Below are positions 27,365 through 36,490 of a stretch of DNA of 64,000 nt, in pieces. The notes beneath the pieces were generated by a model. The model ran no database searches. It worked only from the letters and a program-made list of their open reading frames with translations, and was not told the DNA's origin. Where the stretch lies: positions 186,001-250,000 of the forward strand of contig CANCVB010000001.1 in the NCBI GenBank assembly GCA_947381415.1. Reading direction: 5' to 3'. Source of the DNA: Burkholderiales bacterium. Lineage in GTDB: Bacteria > Pseudomonadota > Gammaproteobacteria > Burkholderiales > Burkholderiaceae_C. A program made the translations under genes and the position numbers. Position 1 is the stretch's first letter, and every line of letters begins with the position of its first letter.

Positions 27365-27694
27365 TTAAATCGATTGCAGGCGATCGGTGGAGGGTACGAC
27401 GCGGGTGAGTCGTATGCCGTAACGGTCATTGACCAAGACCACCTCGCCTTGTGCCACCACCGTTTCGTTGACCAACAGGTCTAGCGGTTCACCGGCGATG
27501 CGGTCGAGTTCGACCACACTGCCTTGGGTGAGGCGCATCAAATCTTTGATCTTGATATTGGTACGGCCTACCTCGATAGAGAGCGTGACAGAGATGTTTT
27601 GCAGCACTTCCGGATTGATATTGCCGGGTTGGCTGACCTGAAATTCCTCGGAACTGGGAGGCGTTTCGTCTGGGGTTTCGGTGGTGTCGTTCAT
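27365..27694 (-). CDS. fliN: Flagellar motor switch protein FliN
   Basis: A C-ring component that binds FliM and the export apparatus. The protein is 109 residues from the ATG at 27694, with an AGGAAAG site; an in-frame start at 27712 overlaps fliM. The SpoA (C-ring) domain fills residues 35-105 (SVTLSIEVGRTNIKIKDL, then GEPLDLLVNETVVAQGEVV). The N-terminal 30 residues are acidic and probably flexible. It ends the fliKLMN operon and is convergent with the carbonic anhydrase gene, four bases away. Confidence 0.95.
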   Translation of the reverse strand: MNDTTETPDETPPSSEEFQVSQPGNINPEVLQNISVTLSIEVGRTNIKIKDLMRLTQGSVVELDRIAGEPLDLLVNETVVAQGEVVLVNDRYGIRLTRVVPSTDRLQSI

Positions 27695-27708
27695 GGTACT
27701 TTCCTGTC

Positions 27709-28707
27709 TCAAACCTGTCCTGGGACAATTTGCTTTTCAACCCGCACAGCCACATTAGAGCCGCGCGTGCCGATGTTGACCCCAAAGGTGGGGACGCCGT
27801 TGGCCAGGAATTGCGCCTGGTCGGGTTTCTTGAAGAACAGCAAATCGCCTTCTTTCATGTTTTGCAGGTGATAAAGCGTTGTTTTGATCTCGCCCATCAT
27901 CACCCGCACATCGAGTTCGGAGTCGCCCACAGCGACGGCCAAATCCTCGCGCCAAATTTTGTCTGACTCTTCGTTGCCGTCGCTGGCCGAGACGCGGTTG
28001 CGCAGCAAGTCGCGCAAAGGCTTCAAGGTGGCGTAAGGGTAGACCAAGTCCATGAAGCCTTTGCCGCCAGAAGCGGTGGCCTCGGCATCAAAGCGGGTGA
28101 GAACGACCAAGTCGTTTTCATCGGCAATTTGGGCAAACTGAGGGTTGATCTCGGCGCTGATTTGTTCGCAGTCGATTTCTAATATCGGTGACCAAGCTTC
28201 CTTGAGCGAGCGGAAAAACACACTCAAGATGATGTGAATGATGCGGGTTTCGGTGGGGGTGAACAATCGGCTGGGGGGTAAATCGGAAACCCCTTTGCCA
28301 AAACCACCAAAAAAGCTGTCCAGCGAGCTGAAAATCACATTCGGGTCAATGATGATGACCGAATTGCCACGCATGGGACTGATGCGGATGGTGTTCACAG
28401 CCAGAGGCGCTTTGAGGGTTTTGACGTAATCGCCAAACTTCAAAATTTGCACCCGCGTCGGGTTCACGCGCGGGGTGGTGCGCAAGACTTCCAGCAAACC
28501 CAATCGGAACATGCGGATGAACCGCTCATTGATCATGTCGATGGCCGACACATTCACGCCCAGGCTGCTGTTCTCGCTGGCCAGGTCATGCTTGCGCACC
28601 CGGACTTTGGTATTGAAACCCGTGTCCGATTCGATAGATCCGTCCTTCAAGCCCTCGGCCAAGGCCGTGAGCTCTTCCGGACTGAGTAAGTTTTGTCGGG
28701 TTGCCAT
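27709..28707 (-). CDS. fliM: Flagellar motor switch protein FliM
   Basis: The 332-residue middle part of the C-ring switch, which binds phospho-CheY and sets rotation direction. The N-terminal CheY-binding peptide is recognisable as LLSPEELTALAEG, somewhat diverged from the usual LSQxEIDALL. The CheC-like middle domain contains the LKFGDYVKTLKAPLAVN stretch and the GGxG-like FGGFGKGVSD segment; the C-terminal SpoA domain binds FliN. It lies between fliL (7-base gap) and fliN. Confidence 0.95.
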   Translation of the reverse strand: MATRQNLLSPEELTALAEGLKDGSIESDTGFNTKVRVRKHDLASENSSLGVNVSAIDMINERFIRMFRLGLLEVLRTTPRVNPTRVQILKFGDYVKTLKAPLAVNTIRISPMRGNSVIIIDPNVIFSSLDSFFGGFGKGVSDLPPSRLFTPTETRIIHIILSVFFRSLKEAWSPILEIDCEQISAEINPQFAQIADENDLVVLTRFDAEATASGGKGFMDLVYPYATLKPLRDLLRNRVSASDGNEESDKIWREDLAVAVGDSELDVRVMMGEIKTTLYHLQNMKEGDLLFFKKPDQAQFLANGVPTFGVNIGTRGSNVAVRVEKQIVPGQV

Positions 28708-28714
28708 GGGGGAA

Positions 28715-29302
28715 TTACTGCATCACAAACGAAGTGAACATGACTTCTTCGATACCGCCAAAGTCTTCGTACTCTTCCAACATGGAATTCATCACGTCTT
28801 TGAGTTTGACCGCGAGTTCTTTGCGGAAGTCGGGCTTGTTGACCTCTGCTTCGGTGGACTGGCGCATGATGTCAAGCATGGCTGAACGCAGCGCAAACTC
28901 ATGTTTTTTGATGTTGTCAAACACGCGGGTGTCATAGTGGGTCATGACGGCGAGTTGCACCACCATGACTTTCTTGGAACCGGTGATGTTGGTCATCAGC
29001 TCTTTTTCAATTTGAAAATAGTTCTTTTCAAAGCGTGTGGCTTCAGGCGCTTCTTTCTTCAATTTAGAAGGGGCTTCATCCTTGGCTTTGGTCGCGGCTG
29101 CTTCAAGCTCTTCAAGTTTGTCCATCGCAGCGAGTTCGGCTTTTTTCTCGTAGTAACCAGAGAAGTACAAAGTGCCAAAGGCGACGCCAACCACGATCAC
29201 AATGGCCAGAACCGCAATACCTGCGATCAGCAATATCGGCTTTTTCTTTTTCGGCTCTTCTGCGCCCTCTTCGGGGGTTGCTTCTGGTGCTGCTGTTGCC
29301 AT
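28715..29302 (-). CDS. fliL: Flagellar basal body-associated protein FliL
   Basis: A 195-residue single-pass inner-membrane protein that surrounds and supports the stator units. A short cytoplasmic acidic N-terminus is followed by a Lys-rich stop and a membrane segment at about residues 23-43 (ILLIAGIAVLAIVIVVGVAF). The periplasmic stomatin-like domain ends in the typical CDS end FTSFVMQ. An AAAGAGGAG site precedes the ATG. It sits between fliK and fliM in one operon. Confidence 0.93.
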   Translation of the reverse strand: MATAAPEATPEEGAEEPKKKKPILLIAGIAVLAIVIVVGVAFGTLYFSGYYEKKAELAAMDKLEELEAAATKAKDEAPSKLKKEAPEATRFEKNYFQIEKELMTNITGSKKVMVVQLAVMTHYDTRVFDNIKKHEFALRSAMLDIMRQSTEAEVNKPDFRKELAVKLKDVMNSMLEEYEDFGGIEEVMFTSFVMQ

Positions 29303-29331
29303 GATTTACTCCTCTTTCATTCGATGTGTGG

Positions 29332-31131
29332 TCATGCAAACGTGTCTAACAAGGCACTGTTGCTGTGACGCGCTGTGATGGGTGCGGCTTCTTGCTGCTC
29401 GCCCACGCTGCCATTGCCAAGTGTGACACGATTGTCTGGCGCGGCTTGCTGGGAGGCAGATTGACCCGAACCCCCTTGCGAAGACTGTCGGTTATCTTGT
29501 CCTACAAAAACGTATGCATTGTTCATGCCAAGTTCGGCCAAAGCTTCTTTCAGGCGGGTACTGCCATTTTGAATCAGGTTTTGTGTCAAGCCGTTGTCAG
29601 CCTGGAATTGGGCGCTTAACTGGCCATCGCGCATTTCCAGCTGAACATCGACCAGCCCCAAGCTGGCGGGTTTGAGGGCAAATTTCATTTTCCACTCACC
29701 CGCATTGAGCTGGTCGTTCATGCGGCTGGCCAATTCGGTGGCCAACTTCTGGCTGAGTTTTTCAAAGGTTTGCGCCATGTCGGGGTGGTTTTTCAAAGCC
29801 TGTGCAGGCGTTGCGCTGCTCGATGCAGTGCTGCTGCGGGCATTCGCCAGACCGGTGTCTGCCATACCGTCATGCGGGGTGGATGTGCTGTCATCGATGG
29901 CGCTGAGTTTGTCGAATTCATTTTTCAAACGGTCAATGTCTTCGGGACGCAAATCGGCATCCATCATGGACAACACCGCCAAGGTGCTGATGGTTTCTGG
30001 CGTTTCGGCCGTTTGGGCGACGTCTGTAAGGCTCAGCGTGGGCAAAGGGTTGAAGGTTTTGTCGGCGGCTATATCGGCCGAGGCTGCGCTCACCTGCACC
30101 TGCAAACCGATCGGTGTCAAAGGCATCGCGTCGCTGGGCAGGACATTGGCATTGGCCAAGGCACCCAGGTCTGGCGCAACAGGCAGGGGCTGCGCCAGTA
30201 CGGCGCTGGTGGGCAACGCTTGGCCGTCAGAACCCAAACCCAATGCTGTGGCATTGGCTGCGGCGTTGAAACCATTCACACCCGACGCGGCCAGCGTAAA
30301 GCCTGCGCCCGAGGGTGTATGGCCCAAGGCCATGCCTGGCAAGTTGTTCATGGCCAATATTTGCTGTGTGCTGGTTGTGGCTGGCGGCGCGTCAGAGGCC
30401 ACCGAGCCTGCGTCGCCCAGCAATGCCTGGACTTGTAATGGGTCTAAGCCCATGGCCAAGGCAAAGTCGGTCAAGCTTTTCTCACTGGTGGCGGGTTGCG
30501 CCACGGTGATGATCTCTACGTCAGGGCTCAGGCTGATCGATTGCAGATCTTGTGTATCTTGCTGCGCCCGTGCTTTGGCATGCGCTTTGGCTGTATGGGA
30601 TGAATCGACGCTTTGGGCTTGCGCGCGCGCCGCATCTTGCTGTGAATCGCTGGCTTGTTGAGCCTGTTGGGCTTTGTCGTTGGCTGCTGCAGTATTGGCC
30701 TGCTGCGCTTCATGAGCTGGGCGCTGTTCGCTGCGAACCGAATGGATGTGCGGCGCCACTGGCTTGGCGGTCATGAACGGTTTGGTGGAATGCCCCCCCA
30801 GACCGAGTGAACCCATGCCCTTGGAAAGCGGCGTTTTTTGATGCAAAAACTGGCCAGGATGGAAAGCCTGGCGCAAAGCTTGCTGTTCAAACAAACCCTT
30901 GCGATCGCTGGCGTTGGCCTTGTCAGCCAAGGTTGGCGAGCTGTCAGCGGCAATGTCTTGCCGTTGAGGAGATTGCAAGGAGGCAATTTGCTGGCGCAAA
31001 AACGCCGCGAACTCCTCACCGGTCTGGGTACCTGAGGCAGGGCGAGACAGCTCGCCGCCAAGCTTGTTTATCTCGGCGGAGACTGGGTTGGTGGCTTGCG
31101 ACAGGCCTGAATTCAATGCAGATAAGTTCAT
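29332..31131 (-). CDS. fliK: Flagellar hook-length control protein FliK
   Basis: The exported molecular ruler, which triggers the switch from hook to filament export by contacting FlhB. It has 599 residues. The N-terminal two thirds are low-complexity, rich in Ala, Gln, Ser and Thr. The conserved Flg_hook domain is near residues 455-550 (WKMKFALKPASLGLVDVQLE, then GSTRLKEALAELG). It is longer than the 405-residue Salmonella protein. Because FliK length sets hook length, this should be considered with the enlarged FlgE. It heads fliKLMN behind a sigma-54 promoter. Confidence 0.92.
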   Translation of the reverse strand: MNLSALNSGLSQATNPVSAEINKLGGELSRPASGTQTGEEFAAFLRQQIASLQSPQRQDIAADSSPTLADKANASDRKGLFEQQALRQAFHPGQFLHQKTPLSKGMGSLGLGGHSTKPFMTAKPVAPHIHSVRSEQRPAHEAQQANTAAANDKAQQAQQASDSQQDAARAQAQSVDSSHTAKAHAKARAQQDTQDLQSISLSPDVEIITVAQPATSEKSLTDFALAMGLDPLQVQALLGDAGSVASDAPPATTSTQQILAMNNLPGMALGHTPSGAGFTLAASGVNGFNAAANATALGLGSDGQALPTSAVLAQPLPVAPDLGALANANVLPSDAMPLTPIGLQVQVSAASADIAADKTFNPLPTLSLTDVAQTAETPETISTLAVLSMMDADLRPEDIDRLKNEFDKLSAIDDSTSTPHDGMADTGLANARSSTASSSATPAQALKNHPDMAQTFEKLSQKLATELASRMNDQLNAGEWKMKFALKPASLGLVDVQLEMRDGQLSAQFQADNGLTQNLIQNGSTRLKEALAELGMNNAYVFVGQDNRQSSQGGSGQSASQQAAPDNRVTLGNGSVGEQQEAAPITARHSNSALLDTFA

Positions 31132-31168
31132 ATCCGTTCAATGCTTCCCATAAAAGACAGAGCATTTA

Positions 31169-31184
31169 AGCAAGAACCGTGACA
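31169..31184 (-). promoter_or_regulatory. Sigma-54 promoter of fliKLMN
   Basis: On the minus strand TGTCAC-N5-TTGCT matches the -24/-12 consensus TGGCAC-N5-TTGCW with one mismatch. It is 38 bases upstream of the fliK ATG and faces away from a second such promoter driving flhA. Confidence 0.75.
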
Positions 31185-31245
31185 GGTCAATCTTTGCCGT
31201 TGCCTGGCAAGACCCAAGTGTCGGACCTTGAGGGCTGCAAGGAAC

Positions 31246-31261
31246 TGGCACATGGATTGCT
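31246..31261 (+). promoter_or_regulatory. Sigma-54 promoter of flhA-flhF-flhG-fliA
   Basis: TGGCAC (31246-31251), five bases, TTGCT (31257-31261) is a perfect -24/-12 element. It lies 74 bases before the flhA ATG. The FleQ-like activator encoded at 39786-40898 is the obvious candidate regulator. Confidence 0.88.
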
Positions 31262-31334
31262 TCATCACCTTGAGTGCGTTGAAAAACGTGTGGAAATGAA
31301 TCCTTAATGTTTCAAAACAAGTGACAAAACGACC

Positions 31335-33437
31335 ATGAGCACCTTAACCCTGTCAACGATTCGACAGAATCTGACCAAGTTTGACTACACCGGATTGGGA
31401 ATTCCCGTCCTGGTGTTGTTGATCATGGCGATGTTGGTGTTGCCGTTGCCGCCGCTTTTATTGGACTTTTTGTTTACTTTCAACATCGTCATCAGCCTGG
31501 TCATCATCATGATTGCCATTGGCACCCGCAAACCACTGGATTTCTCCTCCTTTCCTACCATCTTGTTGTTTGCCACCATGTTGCGACTGGCATTGAACGT
31601 GGCCTCTACCCGCGTGATCTTGGTGGATGGTCACACCGGCCATGAAGCGGCAGGCAAAGTGGTGGCGGCGTTTGGTGAATTCGTGATTGCAGGTAACTAT
31701 GTGGTGGGTTTCATCATCTTTGCGATTTTGATGATCATTAACTTTATTGTGGTGACCAAGGGCGCGGGCCGTGTCTCTGAAGTGAATGCCCGTTTCACCT
31801 TGGACGCCATGCCTGGCAAACAAATGTCCATCGATGCCGACTTGAATGCCGGCGTGATCGACCAACCGACCGCCCAAAAACGCCGCGCCGAGTTGTCCCA
31901 AGAATCTGACTTCTTTGGTGCCATGGACGGTGCTTCTAAATTTGTCAGTGGTGACGCCATCGCCGGTTTGTTGATTTTGCTCATCAACTTGGTGGGTGGT
32001 TTGACGATTGGCGTGATTCAACACAATTTGTCGGTGTCTGACGCCGGCAAGATTTACACCTTGCTGACCATCGGTGACGGCTTGGTGGCGCAAATTCCTT
32101 CGTTGTTGTTGTCGTTGGCCACGGCCATCATCGTGACACGTGTCACCACCTCCGAGTCGATTTCCGAGCAGGCCCACACCCAGTTGGCCAACCCCGCGGC
32201 TTTGTTTATTTCCTCCATCATCTTGGCGGCTTTGGGCTTGGTTCCTGGTATGCCGCACCTGATGTTCATCACCTTGGCCGCCGCGACCGCAGGCTTGGGA
32301 CTGATGGTGATTCGCAACGAGGTTGAAGAGGAAGCGGTGCAAGTGGCCGAGGCGCAAGCGGCAGCCACCACCGAATCCACCAAAGACCTGGATTGGGACG
32401 ATGTCGACCAAGTGGACTTGATTGGTTTGGAAATTGGTTATGGCTTGATTCCTTTGGTGAACACCGAAACCGGCGGCGAATTGATGAGCCGTGTCAAAGG
32501 TGTGCGCAAAAAATTGTCGGCAGAGTTGGGCTTTTTGGTGCAACCTGTGCGCATTCGCGACGACTTGAACATCGACCCCGACTCTTACAACATTGTGTTG
32601 AAGGGCGTGGTGCGCGGCAAAGGCGAAATCAAAGTGGGCCGTGAATTGGCCATCAATCCCGGTCAGGTGTATGGCGAATTGCAAGGCACGCCCACCCGCG
32701 AACCCGCGTTTGGTTTGGAGGCGGTGTGGATTGAGTCTTCCCAACGCGATTTGGCCCGTACATTGGGGTACACCGTGGTCGATGCGAGCACCGCTATCGC
32801 CACCCATTTGAATAAAGTATTGCGCGAAAACTCAGCTGACTTGCTCAGCCATGACGAGGTACAGCAACTGTTGGACAAGTTGTCTGCCAAGTCTCCCAAA
32901 TTGGTGGAAGAGTTGGTGCCAGGCAAGCTGTCATTGGGCGTGGTTACCCGCGTGCTGCAACACTTGTTGAACGAAGGTGTGTCGATTCGCGATATGCGCT
33001 CCATCACCGAGTCCTTGACCGAGGCCAGCGCGCGCAGCACCGATCCCGAGCAACTTGCGGCCTATGTGCGTCCCAAGCTGGGTCGCATGATCATGCAAAG
33101 TTTGGTTGACGAGTCCAGCAATTTGTCAGTCATGACCTTGGAGCCTGGTTTGGAGCAACTGCTGCACAATGTGTTGCAACAAAGCCAGCCCGGTCAACCC
33201 GTGGTTTTAGAGCCAAGTTTGGCCGAGAACCTGTTCAATTCCCTGCGCATGGGTGCGCGGGCCATGGAAGACGACGGCCATGCGGCTGTGTTGGTGGTCT
33301 CGCCGCTGATTCGCAGCTGGCTGTCCAAGGCTGTGCGCTTTCGCGTGACCGATTTGACCGTCTTGTCTTACAGCGAAATTCCAGATGACCAAGCTGTCAA
33401 AGTGATTCACACCGTGAACGCGACCAACCGCAGCTAA
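31335..33437 (+). CDS. flhA: Flagellar type III export gate protein FlhA
   Basis: The main proton-coupled export gate component, 700 residues, the usual length. The N-terminal half has about eight membrane segments. The conserved FHIPEP-family stretch FPTILLFATMLRLALNVAST lies near residue 75, and the cytoplasmic loop ARFTLDAMPGKQMSIDADLN near 150. The C-terminal half (from about 350) is the cytoplasmic domain that docks chaperone-substrate complexes. It begins the flhA-flhF-flhG-fliA-unknown operon behind a perfect sigma-54 promoter. Unusually for many species, flhB does not precede it. Confidence 0.96.
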   Translation: MSTLTLSTIRQNLTKFDYTGLGIPVLVLLIMAMLVLPLPPLLLDFLFTFNIVISLVIIMIAIGTRKPLDFSSFPTILLFATMLRLALNVASTRVILVDGHTGHEAAGKVVAAFGEFVIAGNYVVGFIIFAILMIINFIVVTKGAGRVSEVNARFTLDAMPGKQMSIDADLNAGVIDQPTAQKRRAELSQESDFFGAMDGASKFVSGDAIAGLLILLINLVGGLTIGVIQHNLSVSDAGKIYTLLTIGDGLVAQIPSLLLSLATAIIVTRVTTSESISEQAHTQLANPAALFISSIILAALGLVPGMPHLMFITLAAATAGLGLMVIRNEVEEEAVQVAEAQAAATTESTKDLDWDDVDQVDLIGLEIGYGLIPLVNTETGGELMSRVKGVRKKLSAELGFLVQPVRIRDDLNIDPDSYNIVLKGVVRGKGEIKVGRELAINPGQVYGELQGTPTREPAFGLEAVWIESSQRDLARTLGYTVVDASTAIATHLNKVLRENSADLLSHDEVQQLLDKLSAKSPKLVEELVPGKLSLGVVTRVLQHLLNEGVSIRDMRSITESLTEASARSTDPEQLAAYVRPKLGRMIMQSLVDESSNLSVMTLEPGLEQLLHNVLQQSQPGQPVVLEPSLAENLFNSLRMGARAMEDDGHAAVLVVSPLIRSWLSKAVRFRVTDLTVLSYSEIPDDQAVKVIHTVNATNRS

Positions 33438-33469
33438 GCCACCCTTTTATTTGACCAACGAGAAACACC

Positions 33470-34921
33470 ATGGAACTCAAGCGAATCATTGCCCGTGACA
33501 CCCGGGCGGCCAACGAGAAGGCAGTTGCCTTGTACGGCCCCGACGTGCTTGTCATCTCTACCAGCAAGGTGAGAGGCAAAACCGAGTTGATCGTTGCTGT
33601 CGATGTCGAACCCATGAACGCCGAAGCTGCGCTGGCAGAAAGCTTTGTACCGACCGAAAAAACCTACAGTTTGTCGGCCACTGTTGCCAGCGATGACGCA
33701 CCCACCGTGCAAGCCCAGCCAAGCAGTTTTGGCGAGGTGCTGGATGAAACCATGGCCAAGCACAAGCGCCAAACCAAACCCGTCAAGAGCGAAGTCAGCG
33801 GTTTTATGCCTGCTGCCACACTGAAAAAAGTCGCCCTCGAGCAAACATCGCAGGTGACGCAAGAAGTTGTGCCTGTGCAAGAAGCCCCCGCTGTCTCAAC
33901 ACCTGCACCAGCCCAAGCAGCCGCTGTACAGGCTCAGGTCGAACAAATGGTCGAAGAGCGCGATGCCCTGCGTGGTCGCGAAATCGTGCAAATGGTGCGC
34001 GAAGAATTAGCCACTTTGCGCAAAGAATTCAAGCTCAGCCAACAAATGGCCTGGCAAGGCACGGGCCTGGCCCGCAACCTCATTCCTTTGCGTAACGCCT
34101 TGCAAGAAGCGGCCATTCCGGTGGCGTTGCGGGCTTTGTTGGTCGACAGCATCCAAAGTTTTGAAGACGTAGAGCCAGCGATAGATGAAATTCGACGCCA
34201 ACTCTGCCATTCCATGCAACACAGCAGTGTGAGCGCACCCGATCAAGGTGTGCATGTGCTGGCAGGCCCCTCTGGCGCTGGCAAATCGTTGATGGTGGCG
34301 CGTTTGGCCCAACACGCCAGCGTGCATCTGGGTTGCGAACAAGTGGCTGTCATCAGTTACAGCGACCAGCGTGCAGGTGCCTGGAACCAAACCCAGTTGC
34401 TCAGCGCCCAGTCAGGCGTGGATTGTTTCCGTGCCACCAACGTCACCACTTTGAAGTTGTTGCTCGAAGAGCATGCGGGGCGCAAACTCATCATCATTGA
34501 CACCCCGGGTGTTCAAATGAGCGAGCGCGTAGGCGAAATTGCTGCTATTCACAAAGAGGCACAATTCCACGTGGTGCTTCCTGCAGATGCCTCGCAGTCT
34601 TCCTTGCGCAGAATGCTTTCAACCCCTCAAATTCAATGGCAAAGCCTGATGATTTCCAAGTTGGATGAAGCCAGTCAACCGTGGGCACTGATCCAAGTGC
34701 TGACCGAAGGCCACGTGGGTGTGAGCGCGGCCAGCCGCGGTGAACGCATCAGTGAATGGTCGGTCCCTATGCAAGCAGAAGAATTGGTCACTGTGGCTTT
34801 GGCAAACCTGCCTTTGAGCCACGCCGACACTCCGCAAGAAGACATGAGCAGCACGCTGGCCATGGCTTCTGCCAGAATTTCGCGCTTGGCCGCGCAACAC
34901 ACAAGGTCTACCCATGACTAA
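33470..34921 (+). CDS. flhF: Flagellar biosynthesis GTPase FlhF (divergent)
   Basis: An SRP-type GTPase that marks the flagellar pole and helps set flagellar number. The protein has 483 residues: a typical FlhF N-terminus (MELKRIIARDTRAANEKAVA), a variable linker to about residue 165, an NG domain with P-loop GPSGAGKS near 265, DTPG near 344 and SKLDE near 398. The motifs are diverged: the usual GPTGVGKTT and D(T)YRIGA are GPSGAGKSL and SDQRAGAWN here. It overlaps flhG by eight bases, so translation is coupled. Confidence 0.9.
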   Translation: MELKRIIARDTRAANEKAVALYGPDVLVISTSKVRGKTELIVAVDVEPMNAEAALAESFVPTEKTYSLSATVASDDAPTVQAQPSSFGEVLDETMAKHKRQTKPVKSEVSGFMPAATLKKVALEQTSQVTQEVVPVQEAPAVSTPAPAQAAAVQAQVEQMVEERDALRGREIVQMVREELATLRKEFKLSQQMAWQGTGLARNLIPLRNALQEAAIPVALRALLVDSIQSFEDVEPAIDEIRRQLCHSMQHSSVSAPDQGVHVLAGPSGAGKSLMVARLAQHASVHLGCEQVAVISYSDQRAGAWNQTQLLSAQSGVDCFRATNVTTLKLLLEEHAGRKLIIIDTPGVQMSERVGEIAAIHKEAQFHVVLPADASQSSLRRMLSTPQIQWQSLMISKLDEASQPWALIQVLTEGHVGVSAASRGERISEWSVPMQAEELVTVALANLPLSHADTPQEDMSSTLAMASARISRLAAQHTRSTHD

Positions 34922-35741
34922 TAGCAAAACCACCGAGGTTATTGGCATCGCCAGCGGTAAGGGCGGGGTGGGTAAAACCACCGTGTCGATCAATTTGGCT
35001 GTCGCATTGGCCCAGCGCGGTCACGATGTGATGTTGTTTGACGCTGACCTGGGTTTAGCGAATGCGCAAATTGCTTTGGGTGCGCGCGCTGAATACAACC
35101 TCAGCCACTTTCTGGCGGGTCAAAAAACCCTGGAAGAAATCACCATCACCACCCGCCAAGGCATCCAACTCATCCCTGGCGCATCTGGGGTGCAAGAACT
35201 CGCGGCACTCAGTCAATTGCAAGCCGCCAGCATCGTGCAAGCGTTTAGCAACCTGGGTAAAAAAATCGATTACCTCATCGTTGATGTGGCCGCAGGTATC
35301 TCTCCTTCGGTATTGGCTTTTTTGGCCGCTTGTCAACGCCGCTTTATCGTGGTGCAAGACGACCCGTCCTCCATTGCTGATGCTTACGGCACCATCAAAG
35401 TGCTGACGCAAGAAATGAAGCTGGATGAAATTTATTTGGTGCCCAATTTGGTCGACACCCAAACCCAAGGTTGGAAGCTTTACCAGCGTTTAAACGACGT
35501 TTGTGTGCGCTTCTTGGGTGAGTCCATCCATTATTTAACCTCGATTGAAAACGATGAAATGGTCTTGGCCGCGCTGAAAAAGTACCAGTCGGTCATGGAG
35601 ATGGCGCCGGGCACGGCCGCCGCTCGCGATTTCCGCCGTTTGGCCGAGTTATCGACCCAGTTGCGACCCATCGACCATCCGTCTGGTGGCCTGCAGTTTT
35701 TCATGGAGCGCTTGCTGCAAAGCAATGCGAAAAACACATGA
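34914..35741 (+). CDS. flhG: Flagellar number regulator FlhG/FleN (MinD-like ATPase)
   Basis: A 275-residue deviant-Walker ATPase of the ParA/MinD family, which limits flagellar number and can inhibit the FleQ activator. The deviant Walker A GKGGVGKTTVSINLA is at residues 15-29, followed by DADLGLANAQIALG, and the MinD-like DVAAGISPSVLAF segment. It lacks a long N-terminal extension, like Pseudomonas FleN. Its ATG lies inside the flhF end and its stop overlaps the fliA start (ATGA). Confidence 0.93.
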   Translation: MTNSKTTEVIGIASGKGGVGKTTVSINLAVALAQRGHDVMLFDADLGLANAQIALGARAEYNLSHFLAGQKTLEEITITTRQGIQLIPGASGVQELAALSQLQAASIVQAFSNLGKKIDYLIVDVAAGISPSVLAFLAACQRRFIVVQDDPSSIADAYGTIKVLTQEMKLDEIYLVPNLVDTQTQGWKLYQRLNDVCVRFLGESIHYLTSIENDEMVLAALKKYQSVMEMAPGTAAARDFRRLAELSTQLRPIDHPSGGLQFFMERLLQSNAKNT

Positions 35742-36490
35742 GACCCAATTCCCCCATGAAGATGTACCAACAGGCTCGCCCCCAAGGCGAGGAGTTGGTG
35801 TTGGCCCACTTAGGGCTGGTCAAGCGCGTGGCCTTGCATTTAAAAGCCCGTGTTCCTGCCTATATGGAATTGGATGAACTGATTCAAGTGGGCATGATGG
35901 GTTTGCTTGAAGCCTCCCGCGTGTTCGATCCCTCCAAAGGAGTGGATTTTGAAAATTTTGCCCACAGCCGTGTGCGTGGCGCCATGCTTGACGAGGTGCG
36001 TCGCTTGTCTTTTTTGCCACGCTCTGCGGTGGCTTTCAACAAAGAGCACAACGAAACCTTGCATGCCTTGTCCGCTGAGCTCGGTCGTGCCCCCACCCAA
36101 GCCGAAATGGCTGAGTACATGGGCAAAGACTTGGATGATTTCCAAAAAGAGCGCGGCAAAGCGCGCCGTTTTGAAACCTACTCCTTGGAAGTTGTCACCG
36201 AAGAGGTGATGAGCATTGCCGATGATGCCTCGCACCAGCCTGATGTGATGGTGGAAGAGGCCGAATTCATGGAAGCGGTGACCGATGCCATCGCGCAGCT
36301 GCCCGAGCGCGAGCAATTGGTCATGCAGTTGTATTACGTGGAAGAGCTCAACCTGAAAGAAATCGGTGAAGTGCTAGAGGTGAGCGAGTCGCGCATCAGT
36401 CAAATTTTGTCTTCGGTGGTGAAAAAACTGCGGGTGCAGTTGCAAGTCGCCCCGGAAAACATCTTTAAACCGGTCAGGAGCATGGCATGA
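35738..36490 (+). CDS. fliA: RNA polymerase sigma factor for flagellar operons (sigma-28)
   Basis: A 250-residue sigma-70-family factor of the FliA type, needed for late flagellar genes. Region 2 is seen from about residue 20 (LGLVKRVALHLKARVP, then ELDELIQVGMMGLLEA). Region 3 lies around DEVRRLSFLPRSA and region 4 has the helix-turn-helix LNLKEIGEVLEVSESRISQI. Its ATG overlaps the flhG stop; an ATG at 35756 (MKMYQQ) is a possible shorter start. The next gene also overlaps its stop. Anti-sigma factor FlgM is encoded at 45276-45584. Confidence 0.96.
   Translation: MRPNSPMKMYQQARPQGEELVLAHLGLVKRVALHLKARVPAYMELDELIQVGMMGLLEASRVFDPSKGVDFENFAHSRVRGAMLDEVRRLSFLPRSAVAFNKEHNETLHALSAELGRAPTQAEMAEYMGKDLDDFQKERGKARRFETYSLEVVTEEVMSIADDASHQPDVMVEEAEFMEAVTDAIAQLPEREQLVMQLYYVEELNLKEIGEVLEVSESRISQILSSVVKKLRVQLQVAPENIFKPVRSMA

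Noticed and set aside
31458-32807. 449-residue open frame on the minus strand opposite flhA
   Set aside because: Composition is His/Gln/Asp-rich as expected of a shadow of a coding strand, and it lies entirely within the well-conserved flhA.
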